From Atopobium sp. (GTDB lineage Bacteria > Actinomycetota > Coriobacteriia > Coriobacteriales > Atopobiaceae), in the NCBI GenBank assembly GCA_022732885.1, contig JAIJTS010000002.1, forward strand, positions 70,409 through 134,408: a DNA stretch of 64,000 nt. The letters are read 5' to 3'. The translations under genes were made by a program, and so were the position numbers. The notes under the pieces are model-generated. The model was not told the origin of the DNA and did not search any database. It worked only from the letters and a program-made list of their open reading frames with translations. This document shows positions 34,122-43,212 of the stretch, piece by piece. Each line of letters opens with the position of its first letter. Within the stretch, counting starts at the first letter, position 1.

Positions 34122-36794
34122 CTACAGCTCGTTCATTACACGGACAAGTTTGACGGCATAGTTCTTATCCATTGCCCACGAACCAGCAAGTTTGCGGATA
34201 ATGTTAGCTTTCTTAGCAAGAATCCATGCACCGTAGCGAGGGTCAACATCTTGAGCCTTGCTTGGGTCAACTGTCAGAGGCTCATAGCCTGCGTATGCGC
34301 GAAGGTGCAAAGCCTGTGCACGAAGCCCCTTAAGAACGGTATCAAACGAAAGTCCACGAGCTCCGTTTCCAGTTGCGCCAAGACCACCAAAGTTGCACTG
34401 TTCAGGAAGGACATCGCCGCCAAAACGCAGATTACCCGTCTCAACCATAACCTGCGCATAGAGAAGCTCTGGACGAACCCCCTCATCAATAGCAGCTTGC
34501 CATAGTTGATTTACAAAATCGGTTCCGGTTGCAGCGCCCTTCTCCGCATAAACAGCTGGATAGGCAGCACCCACGCGTTTATTAAAATCTCTCTGAAGTA
34601 CTTCTTTAGAGACAAGAGGAGCTCCAAGAACACTGGTACGGTCAGAGAAATTACCTCGAGTTGGTTCAACTGGAGAATTATTGTCTGCTGGAATGTTGTT
34701 GTTTGCAGCGCCCCTATCTTCTCCATTGTTATTACCACCAGCGTTTCCGCCTCTGCCAGTATTTGTATCAGTTGGATTCATGTTGAGAACGCCGTTTGCA
34801 TCTGCATGTACAACACGACCATCTGAAAGCGTGACGTCTTGAGAACGGAGAAGTCCGTTTGTCTCATCAAAGTAATAGTACAATCCGTTAATTGCTTGAA
34901 GACCAAAGAGAGCACCATGCTCAGTAGTTGATGGGTCAAAATACCATGTTTTACCGTTTGGAGTATTGAACCAGCCAGACGCAAAAGCGCCACTTGACTG
35001 AGCCCAAGCCCAAACATTGTTAGGCAATGCAACCCAGTTATTGGAGGTCATGCCATTATTAACATCAACATAATATGAGCCACTAGCAGTAGAAATAACG
35101 CCAGTTTTCATAAGAGGATACGTTGCGTTCTCATCAAAGTAGAACCACTTGCCATTAGGCATATACTTCCAGCCAGCATAAAGAGAGCCGTCAGCATTAG
35201 CCCAAGCCCAATTACCATCTGGCAAACTAATCCAACCGTTTGAAATAAGGCCACGATCAGCATCAATGTAGTACTTCTGATAACCATCGGACATTAAACC
35301 AAAGGTAGCTCGATAGCCATTATTGCTATCAAAGTAGAACCACTTGCCGTTAGGAATACGCTTCCAACCAGACTGCAATGAACCGTCTTCCGTTGCCCAC
35401 GACCAAGAGTTATCAGACAAATGAATCCAATAATTCTTAACAAGGCCATCTATTTCATCAAAGTAATATGACTTTCCTGAAATAGAGCTTTGGCCAATCG
35501 CAGCTGCGTTATGAATGTCGTTAGAGTCAAAATACCAAACTTTATTATTTGGTGTGGTATACCAGCCAGAGACTGCAATACCCCTTGCATCAAAATAATG
35601 CCATCCGTCATTATCTTTTAGCCAACGGCTGACATAAGGAGTTCCCTGATCATCAGCATACTTCCAGCCATCAGCTACTTTGCGCCAACCAGGTTGCTCT
35701 TTTACTGTTGCGTCAAATTGCATCTGACGAGTAATTTCCTGGCCATCAGAAGATTTTGTAGTGATATATAAGGTATATCGACCACTTGTTGGAAGAGCAA
35801 ATGTTGCTGAAGTATCAGATGAGTTAGATGCTACTGTCACCTTTGATCCATCTGGACCAACGTAACTATAGGTAAATGTTGCACCAGTAACTACACCAGT
35901 AAGTACTGGTTTAAGAATTACATCATTTCCCTGTTGGACTGCGGAAATACTCCTCATATTCCACCAGGTGTCGGAGTGATACATTTCCCAAATTGCCCAA
36001 GCATCAGCCCAACCAATATAATCAACCTTTGAATTGGGACCAAGATCTCTAAACTCAGCGGCGTGAGTAGGATTAGATATAAATTGGTGCTCAATAATTA
36101 CGCCAAGAATGCCTTTTTGACGGGCATAGCGAACAATACCAAAGTAATCGGACTCGTCGCCATTCTCGTAATAATCTGTTCCGTTCTTATCGTTATAACC
36201 ACGCTCAGTAGCGCCATCACCACGAGTAACAATACCTGCTTTATTTCTTAAGTAATAGTTAACCTTATCTGCAAGGGTCTGCCCTGAGACATAAAGGTCA
36301 TGGTTATAACTTACATCATGAGGTACTAAAACCTCAGAGCCTGTAGCGGATGCTGGGCCCGCGTTGTAGTGCAAAGAAATAATGGCGCAGGCATTAGCGT
36401 CAACAGCGCGTTGTACACGAGTCCTAAGTGATGGATCTTCATGCTCTCCACGAACTACTACAACAGAGACTCCCCATTGCTCAAGGTATTTTTTAGCATA
36501 CATGGCTGTAGCCCAAGCAATATCGCCTTCTTTTATGCCGTAATACGTTGCACCTGGATCTCGACCATTTGTTCCGTCACTGTGACCAGGATCTAGCGCA
36601 ATTGGCCTTCCTGTTGCACGAGATAGCGCAACAGCGTCACTCAGAGACTGACTTTGAATTATGTTTCCCTGAGCATCCATCGTGGTGTAGGTAGTTGCAT
36701 ATGCGCTTTGAACTGTTGTTGCAAACAGTGACATAACAACAAAAAACAAAACAGCAAGCAACTTTCCGCGAGTGTTAAATAAGCTGCGATTCAT
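34122..36794 (-). CDS. Secreted modular wall hydrolase: amidase_3, choline-binding-type repeats, glucosaminidase
   Basis: This 890-residue protein has a signal peptide (cleavage likely after AYA, residue 33). An N-acetylmuramoyl-L-alanine amidase domain follows (zinc ligands and catalytic residues in DPGHSDG His71, IKEGD Glu89, SLHYNAG His142; a late EHQF with the catalytic Glu). After a short Ig-like stretch come aromatic wall-binding repeats (about residues 370-700, GWxxxPNGKWFYFD type) in a long alternating module. The C-terminus is a glucosaminidase of the FlgJ/LytD class (VETGNLRFGG, NFGGLGATG). It would cut both stem-peptide and glycan linkages at the cell surface, as autolysins do. The choline ligand is inferred only from the repeat family. 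Its start follows GGAGG. Confidence 0.88.
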   Translation of the reverse strand: MNRSLFNTRGKLLAVLFFVVMSLFATTVQSAYATTYTTMDAQGNIIQSQSLSDAVALSRATGRPIALDPGHSDGTNGRDPGATYYGIKEGDIAWATAMYAKKYLEQWGVSVVVVRGEHEDPSLRTRVQRAVDANACAIISLHYNAGPASATGSEVLVPHDVSYNHDLYVSGQTLADKVNYYLRNKAGIVTRGDGATERGYNDKNGTDYYENGDESDYFGIVRYARQKGILGVIIEHQFISNPTHAAEFRDLGPNSKVDYIGWADAWAIWEMYHSDTWWNMRSISAVQQGNDVILKPVLTGVVTGATFTYSYVGPDGSKVTVASNSSDTSATFALPTSGRYTLYITTKSSDGQEITRQMQFDATVKEQPGWRKVADGWKYADDQGTPYVSRWLKDNDGWHYFDARGIAVSGWYTTPNNKVWYFDSNDIHNAAAIGQSSISGKSYYFDEIDGLVKNYWIHLSDNSWSWATEDGSLQSGWKRIPNGKWFYFDSNNGYRATFGLMSDGYQKYYIDADRGLISNGWISLPDGNWAWANADGSLYAGWKYMPNGKWFYFDENATYPLMKTGVISTASGSYYVDVNNGMTSNNWVALPNNVWAWAQSSGAFASGWFNTPNGKTWYFDPSTTEHGALFGLQAINGLYYYFDETNGLLRSQDVTLSDGRVVHADANGVLNMNPTDTNTGRGGNAGGNNNGEDRGAANNNIPADNNSPVEPTRGNFSDRTSVLGAPLVSKEVLQRDFNKRVGAAYPAVYAEKGAATGTDFVNQLWQAAIDEGVRPELLYAQVMVETGNLRFGGDVLPEQCNFGGLGATGNGARGLSFDTVLKGLRAQALHLRAYAGYEPLTVDPSKAQDVDPRYGAWILAKKANIIRKLAGSWAMDKNYAVKLVRVMNEL

Positions 36795-36842
36795 GCGGTC
36801 CTCCGAAAAGTATGTGTTTTACTCCTCTTCATAGTTAGTAAA

Positions 36843-36870
36843 AGTTTACACTAGACTGACATTTCAACAA
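36843..36870 (-). promoter_or_regulatory. Putative amidase/glucosaminidase promoter
   Basis: On the minus strand TTGTTG (36870-36865), a 16-nt spacer and TAAACT (36848-36843) lie about 50 nt upstream of the start codon. Confidence 0.4.
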
Positions 36871-36908
36871 TAAAAAACACAAGCTCACCGCAACTTGATT
36901 GGAACTCA

Positions 36909-37571
36909 GTGATTTTCTCGACACTTGAAGATATTCTTGCAACAGATATCGAGGCAGCAATTTTTGATTTTGATGGCACTATTGCTCATACGCATCATAT
37001 TTGGAAGCTTGTTGACCAAGAGTTTTTTGAGTCGCGAGGTATTCCTTATACTCCAGAAATTGGCAAGATTCTCTCCCCTCTTGGATTTGAAAAGGGAGCC
37101 GAATGGGCTATTGCTACCTATGGACTAAAGGAAAATCCAGAAGAAATTGTCACCGAGTGGAAAGAACTGAGCAAAAGATTTTTTGTAAACTCAGTGCGGC
37201 TTCGTCCTGGTGTTGTTGATTTTATTACCAAGTTGAAAGAAAGAAACATCTCTACTGCTTTAGCAACTGTTAACGAGCCAGATCTTCTTGCTCTCCTTGA
37301 ATCTCGTTTACACCTGTCTACACTATTTGATACTCAGATATTTGCGTCAGATGTTGGTTCAGCAAAAGATGAACCACATCTCTATAGAGAAACTCTTTTT
37401 CGTCTTAAAGCTAAAGCAGAAAAAACAATTTTGTTTGAAGACATTCCAATTGCTCTTAAAACAGGAAACTCTCTTGGTCTTATTACCTGTGCGGTCAGGT
37501 GTGACGATGAACTTCAAGATATCGAGAAACTCTCTGAACTTGCTGACTTCACCATTGAACACTGGTATTAA
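36909..37571 (+). CDS. HAD-family hydrolase (beta-phosphoglucomutase-like)
   Basis: This 220-residue protein starts at GTG. It has FDFDGTIAHTHH (nucleophile pair), motif II ATVNEPD with Thr, and the acidic FEDIPIALK of motif IV. The cap is helical, subclass I. The ribosome site is weak (GGAA 7 nt upstream), so the start is only moderately supported, but it places the nucleophile about 20 residues in. The substrate is unknown. It lies between the two cell-wall enzyme genes. Confidence 0.8.
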   Translation: MIFSTLEDILATDIEAAIFDFDGTIAHTHHIWKLVDQEFFESRGIPYTPEIGKILSPLGFEKGAEWAIATYGLKENPEEIVTEWKELSKRFFVNSVRLRPGVVDFITKLKERNISTALATVNEPDLLALLESRLHLSTLFDTQIFASDVGSAKDEPHLYRETLFRLKAKAEKTILFEDIPIALKTGNSLGLITCAVRCDDELQDIEKLSELADFTIEHWY

Positions 37572-37609
37572 AGATTCTGACTATCGTCACTATAAAAATG
37601 GTCTATAAC

Positions 37610-37637
37610 AAAAAAAGGAGACCCGAAGGCCTCCTTT
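37610..37637 (-). terminator. Terminator of the cold-shock gene
   Basis: A 10-bp stem (one wobble pair) closes a UUCG tetraloop on the minus strand, followed by a U run. The convergent HAD gene may also use it. Confidence 0.92.
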
Positions 37638-37658
37638 AGATGGTAGTGTTCGCAAGTA

Positions 37659-37862
37659 CTAGATCTTGTGGACGCTAGAAGCCTGGAGCTTACCGTTCTG
37701 TCCGGTAGTAATCTCAAACTCAACAGGCTGACCCTCATCGAGAGTCTTAAAACCGTCCATCTGAATCTCGGAGAAGTGTACGAACAGATCGTCGCCATCC
37801 TCACGAGAGATGAAGCCGTAACCCTTGTCTGGATTAAACCACTTTACAGTACCCTGAGCCAT
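37659..37862 (-). CDS. cspA: Cold-shock protein
   Basis: This 67-residue protein begins [19 protein letters not shown], the RNP1 motif of cold-shock domain proteins, with RNP2 DLFVHFSEI. The start at 37862 follows AAAGG; upstream in-frame starts would add residues not seen in Csp proteins. These are single-strand RNA/DNA chaperones. A leader of about 70 nt precedes it (to a -10-like TATTAT at 37948-37943), as is common for csp genes. Confidence 0.96.
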   Translation of the reverse strand: MAQGTVKWFNPDKGYGFISREDGDDLFVHFSEIQMDGFKTLDEGQPVEFEITTGQNGKLQASSVHKI

Positions 37863-38198
37863 TTCGTGCCTTTCTTTCTTAGCCCCGCAGGGCAAAACTG
37901 CGCCTGTGGAGCGCGATACCGTGACGTCAAGCCACATGAAACATAATACCTTAATTAACAACTTATGGAACGAGAAACCGCTCAAGGAGGTTTTTACACC
38001 ATCTGCCGGTGACAGTAGAGTAAACAGACTGTCTTTCAGATCTTTTTAAAGATGAATCTGCTATTAAACGATTTTTATTAGTTGGGTATTCTTCTTAAAA
38101 AATAGAGAATTTGTATAAGCTTAATTTACAAGAACAATAATAGACATATCAAACTATTATTTATATAGAAAGTTATCCCTTCAAAGAAGGATATTATT
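37863..38198. other. 336-nt divergent intergenic region between csp and the L,D-transpeptidase gene
   Basis: It holds the csp leader and promoter on the minus strand (TATTAT at 37948-37943) and an AT-rich right half. On the plus strand TAGACA (38141-38146), a 17-nt spacer and TATAGA (38164-38169) form a good promoter for the transpeptidase gene. AGAAGG precedes the ATG at 38199. No RNA gene is evident. Confidence 0.6.
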
Positions 38199-40448
38199 AT
38201 GAAGCAAAAAACGTATTTTTCTAGCAAACCTTCTATGCGAGAGCTTATTGCAATTGCCGCTTTAGGCAGTGCATTGCTTTGCGGATTTCAGACAAGACCT
38301 GTTCTTGCAGAGTCGCTTGATACCTCTTCAACTGCTGCTCCTGTGGTAACAAATGAAACAGTCGCAACAACTGAAAACTCTCAGTCTCCTTCGTCTGCAA
38401 CTCCAACAGCAAAACAGGCACCCGCTGCACCAACAAACAATACTGCACCAACTGCATCAACTGCATCAACTGCACCAACTGCACCAACTGCGCCAACTTC
38501 TGGATGGAGACAAGAAAACGGTCAATTCCACTATTACAACGAAGATGGAACACTCGTTACAAATCAGTGGATTAAAGATGATTCTGGTTGGCACTATGTG
38601 GATGCTGCCGGTAATACAATCAAAGGCTGGTATACAACACCAAACGGAAAAACTTGGTACTTCAATCCAAATGACCCATTACATGCAGCAATTATTGGTG
38701 AAACTGAAATCGACGGTAAGTTCTACTACTTCGATTCAACTACAGGTCTTATTAAAAATAACTGGGTATATCGCTCAGCAAGTTCTTGGTCTTGGGCCTC
38801 TGAAGATGGTTCTTACTATTCAGGATGGAAGCACATGCCTAACGGCAAGTGGTTCTTCTTTGATCAAGACGATCCTCGTCATCATATGCTAATTGGAACA
38901 ATTCAGCTTTCTGACACTTCTTATTACATTGATGAATACGCAGGTATGATTTCAAATAGTTGGATACAGCTACCAACTCGCAAGTGGACATGGGCTCAAA
39001 AAAATGGAGTACTTGCTTCTGGCTGGTTTAACACTCCAAATGGTAAAACCTGGTACTTTGATTCATCGGTTCCAGAGCATCCTGCACTTACCGGCAATGT
39101 AACAATTAATGACAAAACGTACTATTTTGATGAAAACGACGGACTATATAGAAATAGTTGGGTTCACAATGATGATGGCACTTGGTCTTGGGTAGACACT
39201 TATGGATCATTCTATTCAGGTTGGAAACATTTCCCAAATGGTAAATGGTTTTATTTTGACCCTGAGGACCCAATTCACCGTATGAAAACTGGACTTTTCC
39301 AGCTCCCTAGCGGTTCATATTATGTCGATGAAAATTCTGGTATGACTGCTAATAATTGGGTTCATTTACCAAATGGTAGTTGGTCATGGGCTCAATCGAG
39401 CGGTGCGCTTGCTTCTGGCTGGTTTACTACACCTGACAATAAAACATGGTACTTTAATCCATCTTCAATTGATCATGCCGCATTTGTTGGAGAGCACTCT
39501 ATTGATGGAAAGAATTACTACTTTGATAAAAGCTATGGTCTTGCAAAAAATGAATGGATTACACGTTCAGATGGTATAAAACGTTGGGCAGGCCCAGATG
39601 GCGCACTTACTGGATTCATTTCTCCCCAAGGAGTTTTCTCTGCAGACGATGGTTCTCAACCAACAGGAACAGTACAGCTTCCTGGACTAACTTTACACGT
39701 CGGCACTGATCATAAAGTTAAGACAGGTTGGGTAAAAGAAAACAATAAAGATTTTTACTATCTATCAAATGGCGCACCAGCAACTGGATGGCTTAATATT
39801 CACGACACTTGGTACTATTTTGATTCCAATGGAGAAAAGCAAACTGGCTGGAAGTATTCAAAGGGAAGTTGGTACTTCCTTGATTCAGACGGAAAAATGA
39901 AAACTGGCTGGATTAAAGATAACGGTAAAGATTACTACCTGAACAATAATGGTTCTATGCAAACCGGTTATTTAACATGGGGTGGCAAACTCTACTGGGC
40001 CGGTGCTAATGGCGCCATGGAGGAACAGCCTTGCTACTACCCCGATATGTATCGTTATGCTCAGAACTACTACAGCGCCACCAACTGGCTTATCCAGATT
40101 GATACTACCGGCAATCGCTTTGCTGTATATAAGGGCTATCACGGCAACTGGGTTGTTTGGTATGAATGGCAGTGCACTACAGGAGCACCAGGAATGTGGA
40201 CTCCTCATGGCCAATTTACCGTAGGTAACAAGGGTCTTTACTTCGGTTCTGGCTTTAGATGCTGGTATTACACAACCATTTCTGGTGAGTATCTTATTCA
40301 CTCCATCCTCTATAACTCAGACGGCTATACTGTCCGAGATGGCAAGCTTGGATACAATGGATCTCACGGTTGCGTACGACTTGCAACAGAAAACGCCAAA
40401 TGGGTTTATGACAACATTCCTGCTGGAACAAAGATTGTTATCTGGTAA
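38199..40448 (+). CDS. Secreted L,D-transpeptidase with choline-binding-type repeats
   Basis: This 749-residue protein has a signal peptide ending near VLA (residue 37), a Thr/Ala/Pro linker, about 500 residues of aromatic wall-binding repeats, and a C-terminal YkuD domain with the active-site SHGCVRLATENAK. The long repeats (GWYTTPNGKTWYFNP, then YYFD and W-rich stretches, near 60 residues) are the same type as in the amidase gene at 34-36.8 kb. Toward residue 510-600 they give way to shorter 20-residue copies. L,D-transpeptidases form 3-3 cross-links or anchor proteins to peptidoglycan. The first three quarters are clearly more AT-rich than the YkuD part, suggesting a mosaic origin. Confidence 0.88.
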   Translation: MKQKTYFSSKPSMRELIAIAALGSALLCGFQTRPVLAESLDTSSTAAPVVTNETVATTENSQSPSSATPTAKQAPAAPTNNTAPTASTASTAPTAPTAPTSGWRQENGQFHYYNEDGTLVTNQWIKDDSGWHYVDAAGNTIKGWYTTPNGKTWYFNPNDPLHAAIIGETEIDGKFYYFDSTTGLIKNNWVYRSASSWSWASEDGSYYSGWKHMPNGKWFFFDQDDPRHHMLIGTIQLSDTSYYIDEYAGMISNSWIQLPTRKWTWAQKNGVLASGWFNTPNGKTWYFDSSVPEHPALTGNVTINDKTYYFDENDGLYRNSWVHNDDGTWSWVDTYGSFYSGWKHFPNGKWFYFDPEDPIHRMKTGLFQLPSGSYYVDENSGMTANNWVHLPNGSWSWAQSSGALASGWFTTPDNKTWYFNPSSIDHAAFVGEHSIDGKNYYFDKSYGLAKNEWITRSDGIKRWAGPDGALTGFISPQGVFSADDGSQPTGTVQLPGLTLHVGTDHKVKTGWVKENNKDFYYLSNGAPATGWLNIHDTWYYFDSNGEKQTGWKYSKGSWYFLDSDGKMKTGWIKDNGKDYYLNNNGSMQTGYLTWGGKLYWAGANGAMEEQPCYYPDMYRYAQNYYSATNWLIQIDTTGNRFAVYKGYHGNWVVWYEWQCTTGAPGMWTPHGQFTVGNKGLYFGSGFRCWYYTTISGEYLIHSILYNSDGYTVRDGKLGYNGSHGCVRLATENAKWVYDNIPAGTKIVIW
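38442..38495 (+). repeat. Six 9-bp repeats encoding a Thr-Ala-Ser/Pro linker
   Basis: ACTGCAYCA-type units repeat six times in frame in the linker after the signal peptide. Expansion or contraction would alter linker length without a frameshift. Confidence 0.85.
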
Positions 40449-40475
40449 CCAAAATAATTTTCAGAGCTCTATAAC

Positions 40476-40510
40476 AATAAACCCCAGTTCACAATGAGCT
40501 GGGGTTTATT
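40476..40510. terminator. Bidirectional terminator
   Basis: A 12-bp perfect stem AATAAACCCCAG/CTGGGGTTTATT closes an 11-nt loop between convergent genes. Confidence 0.9.
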
Positions 40511-40541
40511 TATGAGCTTATGAAATAATTACGCAAAATAA

Positions 40542-40937
40542 TTAAGCAAAATACTTTGCTTCAAAATCCTTAAATTGCTCTGGGGTAGCATCTTGATCTA
40601 CCGAGAATGACTGTGCAACAGCTACTGCCTGCTGTCTTCTGAGACCAGCCTTATCCTCATCTCCTAGTTGATCATAAACATGAGAAAGTCTGTCGAGTGC
40701 GTACACTACATATTCGGCAACTGAATCAGCTACACCTGAGAGCAGCATCATGGTTACAAGAGAATCTGGCGAAAGCGCAAGGGCGGTCTCTGGACTCAAA
40801 TCAATAAGCTCTGCAACAGCTGCCTCTACCCCATCAAGAGACTCTTCAGTTTGGGTCTCTAAAGCATTTCCCAAACCTGCTGTAACCGACGAAGTAAAGT
40901 CATCGATTACTTCCAGAATGTAATCTCGTTGAAGCAT
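40542..40937 (-). CDS. Small hypothetical protein, DUF6483-like, downstream of ruvB
   Basis: This 131-residue acidic, helical protein begins MLQRDYILEVIDDF, similar to the opening of the DUF6483 family. There is no signal peptide and no catalytic motif I recognise. The middle has SPETALALSPDSLVTMMLLSG and a tetratricopeptide-like helix ALDRLSHVYDQLGDEDKAGLRRQQAVAVA. It is 14 nt downstream of ruvB and so in the SOS-type ruvCAB operon. The family call is tentative. Confidence 0.65.
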   Translation of the reverse strand: MLQRDYILEVIDDFTSSVTAGLGNALETQTEESLDGVEAAVAELIDLSPETALALSPDSLVTMMLLSGVADSVAEYVVYALDRLSHVYDQLGDEDKAGLRRQQAVAVAQSFSVDQDATPEQFKDFEAKYFA

Positions 40938-40951
40938 TTTGTTCCAATCTA

Positions 40952-42019
40952 CTAGTTAGTAGGAACAGGTATACGTAAGTGATCAAATGCAGCGTGCGTT
41001 GCCTGTCTACCTTGAGGAGTTCTAATAATAAGCCCTTGCTGCAAAAGATATGGCTCATAAACATCTTCAAGTGTAGAAGGATCCTCTGAAACTGCACTTG
41101 CAATAGTAGTTAAGCCTACTGGACGACCTCTAAACGTCTCACAAAGCGCACGCAAAACACGCACGTCCATTACATCTAGACCAAGCTCGTCAATTTCAAA
41201 AAATGAAAGAGCCTCTGAGGCTACCTGCCAGGTGATAGTACCTTCAGCTTTAACTTGAGCGTAATCTCGTACGCGTTTGAGCAGACGATTTGCCAGACGC
41301 GGTGTGCCTCTAGATCGAGAGGCAATTTCAGCAGCTCCCTGCTCATCCACTTCAACATCAAGAATATTTGCTGAACGCATAACAATAGTCTGCAGCTCAG
41401 GAATGGTGTAGTAGTCAAGGCGATAAGAAATACCAAAACGATCACGCAAAGGACCAGTCAGAAGTCCTGTTCTTGTTGTTGCAGCTACAAGAGTAAAGCG
41501 TGGAATATCCAGCCTGATTGATCTAGCAGCAGGACCCTTACCAATAACAATATCTAAGAAAAAATCTTCCATTGCTGGATACAGAATTTCTTCAACCTGA
41601 TGATTAAGCCTGTGAATCTCATCAACAAAGAGGATATCTCCCTCTTCAAGATTGGTGAGAATTGCTGCCAAATCTCCTGCTCGCTCAATTGCGGGACCAG
41701 AGGTTGTATGAAGCTTTGAGCCCATTTCTCCCGCTAAAACACCTGCGAGCGTTGTTTTACCAAGACCTGGAGGGCCAGAAAAAATAACATGATCAAGAGG
41801 CTCATTACGACTTTTTGCAGCCTCAATAAGAACACGCAGGTTGGACTTAACACGCTCCTGGCCTAAATACTCATCAAGCGTTTTTGGACGCAAATTTCTA
41901 TCTTGCTCAAGGTCTTCTGCCTGGAGTCCACTAGAAACTACACGCTGAGACGTGTGCCCTGGAAATGGAGCAGGAGTAGACGATGAGTCAAAAAGGTTAT
42001 CTGCATCTGCTTCCCACAT
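40952..42019 (-). CDS. ruvB: Holliday junction branch migration helicase RuvB
   Basis: This 355-residue AAA+ protein has Walker [14 protein letters not shown], Walker [12 protein letters not shown], sensor GPLRDRFGI and the C-terminal winged helix ending [20 protein letters not shown]. RuvB hexamers pump DNA through RuvA-bound Holliday junctions. Its start shares one base with the ruvA stop. The N-terminal 35 residues are a variable extension ([13 protein letters not shown]). Confidence 0.97.
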   Translation of the reverse strand: MWEADADNLFDSSSTPAPFPGHTSQRVVSSGLQAEDLEQDRNLRPKTLDEYLGQERVKSNLRVLIEAAKSRNEPLDHVIFSGPPGLGKTTLAGVLAGEMGSKLHTTSGPAIERAGDLAAILTNLEEGDILFVDEIHRLNHQVEEILYPAMEDFFLDIVIGKGPAARSIRLDIPRFTLVAATTRTGLLTGPLRDRFGISYRLDYYTIPELQTIVMRSANILDVEVDEQGAAEIASRSRGTPRLANRLLKRVRDYAQVKAEGTITWQVASEALSFFEIDELGLDVMDVRVLRALCETFRGRPVGLTTIASAVSEDPSTLEDVYEPYLLQQGLIIRTPQGRQATHAAFDHLRIPVPTN

Positions 42020-42651
42020 TAATTACCACTTCCCAAACGCCTTAATGCATATCCAATAGCAGCTTCAATTGTAATAGCGCCAGCCTCTTCATAGCCCTCA
42101 AGAGCAAGTGTTGCTTCCTGAGAAGTAAAGCCCATTCCAAGAAGGGCCTCAATAGCTTCTGATTCTACTGAAGTTACAGCAGGTTTTGGAATAGCAGCAA
42201 AGTCTGCAGGAGAAGTAAGACCAACAAGCTGTTTAAGTTCTGCGTCTTTTGCAAACACATCAGAAAGCTCAATAACCAAGCGCTCTGCCTTTTTCTTACC
42301 TAGACCGGAAACACTCTTAAGACGATTTCCGTCATTAGTAGCCACAATTACCGCAAGCTGCTGTGGAGTAAATGTAGAAAGAACAGAAAGAGCTAATTTA
42401 GGACCAACCCCAGAAATTGCACGTAAACGATCAAAAAGTGCACGTTCTTCTCGCGAAGCAAATCCAAAGAGTTCCATTGAATCTTCTCTAACTACCATAC
42501 GAGTTAAAACAGTAACACCTGCCTCACCCGCTTGTGGAAGTGCGGCAGCTGTTGAAGCTGAGATACCCAGCTCATACCCAACGCCGTTAACGTCAAGAAC
42601 AGCAACTGAAGGAGTAACGGATACAAGTGTGCCCGTAAGCTGGACAATCAT
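42019..42651 (-). CDS. ruvA: Holliday junction branch migration complex subunit RuvA
   Basis: This 210-residue protein begins [10 protein letters not shown]. It has the OB domain, helix-hairpin-helix motifs ([17 protein letters not shown] and [16 protein letters not shown]) and a C-terminal UBA-like domain ([15 protein letters not shown]) that contacts RuvB. It binds four-way junctions and loads RuvB. It overlaps ruvC by 4 nt (ATGA). Confidence 0.96.
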   Translation of the reverse strand: MIVQLTGTLVSVTPSVAVLDVNGVGYELGISASTAAALPQAGEAGVTVLTRMVVREDSMELFGFASREERALFDRLRAISGVGPKLALSVLSTFTPQQLAVIVATNDGNRLKSVSGLGKKKAERLVIELSDVFAKDAELKQLVGLTSPADFAAIPKPAVTSVESEAIEALLGMGFTSQEATLALEGYEEAGAITIEAAIGYALRRLGSGN

Positions 42652-43151
42652 AGTTGTATTCTTCCCTTTCCAAGCGAGGTGGTTCTTACAAGATTAGCAT
42701 GACAGACTGCAGCAGCTAGAGCGTCTGCCGCGTGGTCTGGATGAGGCTGATGATCCAAGCATAATATGTTTTGAACCATATACATTACCTGCTGTTTATC
42801 TGCAGCTCCTGTACCAACAACAGCCTGCTTTATCTGCATTGGAGTATATTCTCCAACGGTAAGACCTGCTTTAGAACAAGCGACAATAGCAGCACCACGA
42901 GCGTGAGCGGTAGGAATAGCTGATTTAACGTTTTGACCGAAGTAAATACTCTCGATAGAAAGAGCTTCTGGTGAGAACTTATCTATAACCTCAACAATCT
43001 GGTTATAGATTCTTCCCAGACGCATATCTATTGGCTCATCTGCAGTTGTAGTAATGCATCCATAGGCACGTGCGCGGCATTCAGAGCCCCTTGTCTCAAC
43101 AATTCCCCATCCAGTATGAGCAAGACCAGGGTCTATTCCAAGAATTACCAT
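42648..43151 (-). CDS. ruvC: Crossover junction endodeoxyribonuclease RuvC
   Basis: This 167-residue protein has the RNase H-like catalytic acids: Asp in ILGIDPGLAHTGWG, Glu in SIESIYFG, and the C-terminal pair in HPDHAADALAAAV. It resolves Holliday junctions in the RuvABC complex. It is the first gene of the ruvC-ruvA-ruvB-hypothetical operon, preceded by AGGAGGT and a LexA-like operator. Confidence 0.96.
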   Translation of the reverse strand: MVILGIDPGLAHTGWGIVETRGSECRARAYGCITTTADEPIDMRLGRIYNQIVEVIDKFSPEALSIESIYFGQNVKSAIPTAHARGAAIVACSKAGLTVGEYTPMQIKQAVVGTGAADKQQVMYMVQNILCLDHQPHPDHAADALAAAVCHANLVRTTSLGKGRIQL

Positions 43152-43160
43152 TGCACCTCC

Positions 43161-43212
43161 TAATATAGAACGTTCGTTCTATATTATCACACTGTCTTTG
43201 CAAACGATGCAA
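43161..43212 (-). promoter_or_regulatory. ruvCAB promoter with LexA-like SOS operator
   Basis: A 26-bp perfect palindrome (43161-43186) has 11-bp arms ending in GAAC around a 4-nt centre, so GAAC-N4-GTTC, the core of the Gram-positive LexA box. It overlaps the -10 box: minus-strand TTGCAT (43212-43207), an 18-nt spacer and GATAAT (43188-43183). The site therefore covers the -10/+1 region. RuvAB is SOS-controlled in many bacteria, which supports the assignment; no lexA gene is in this window. Confidence 0.7.

Noticed and set aside
38442..38495. Short repeats as a CRISPR array
   Set aside because: Units are 9 bp, in frame and without spacers; they encode a Thr-Ala-Pro linker.
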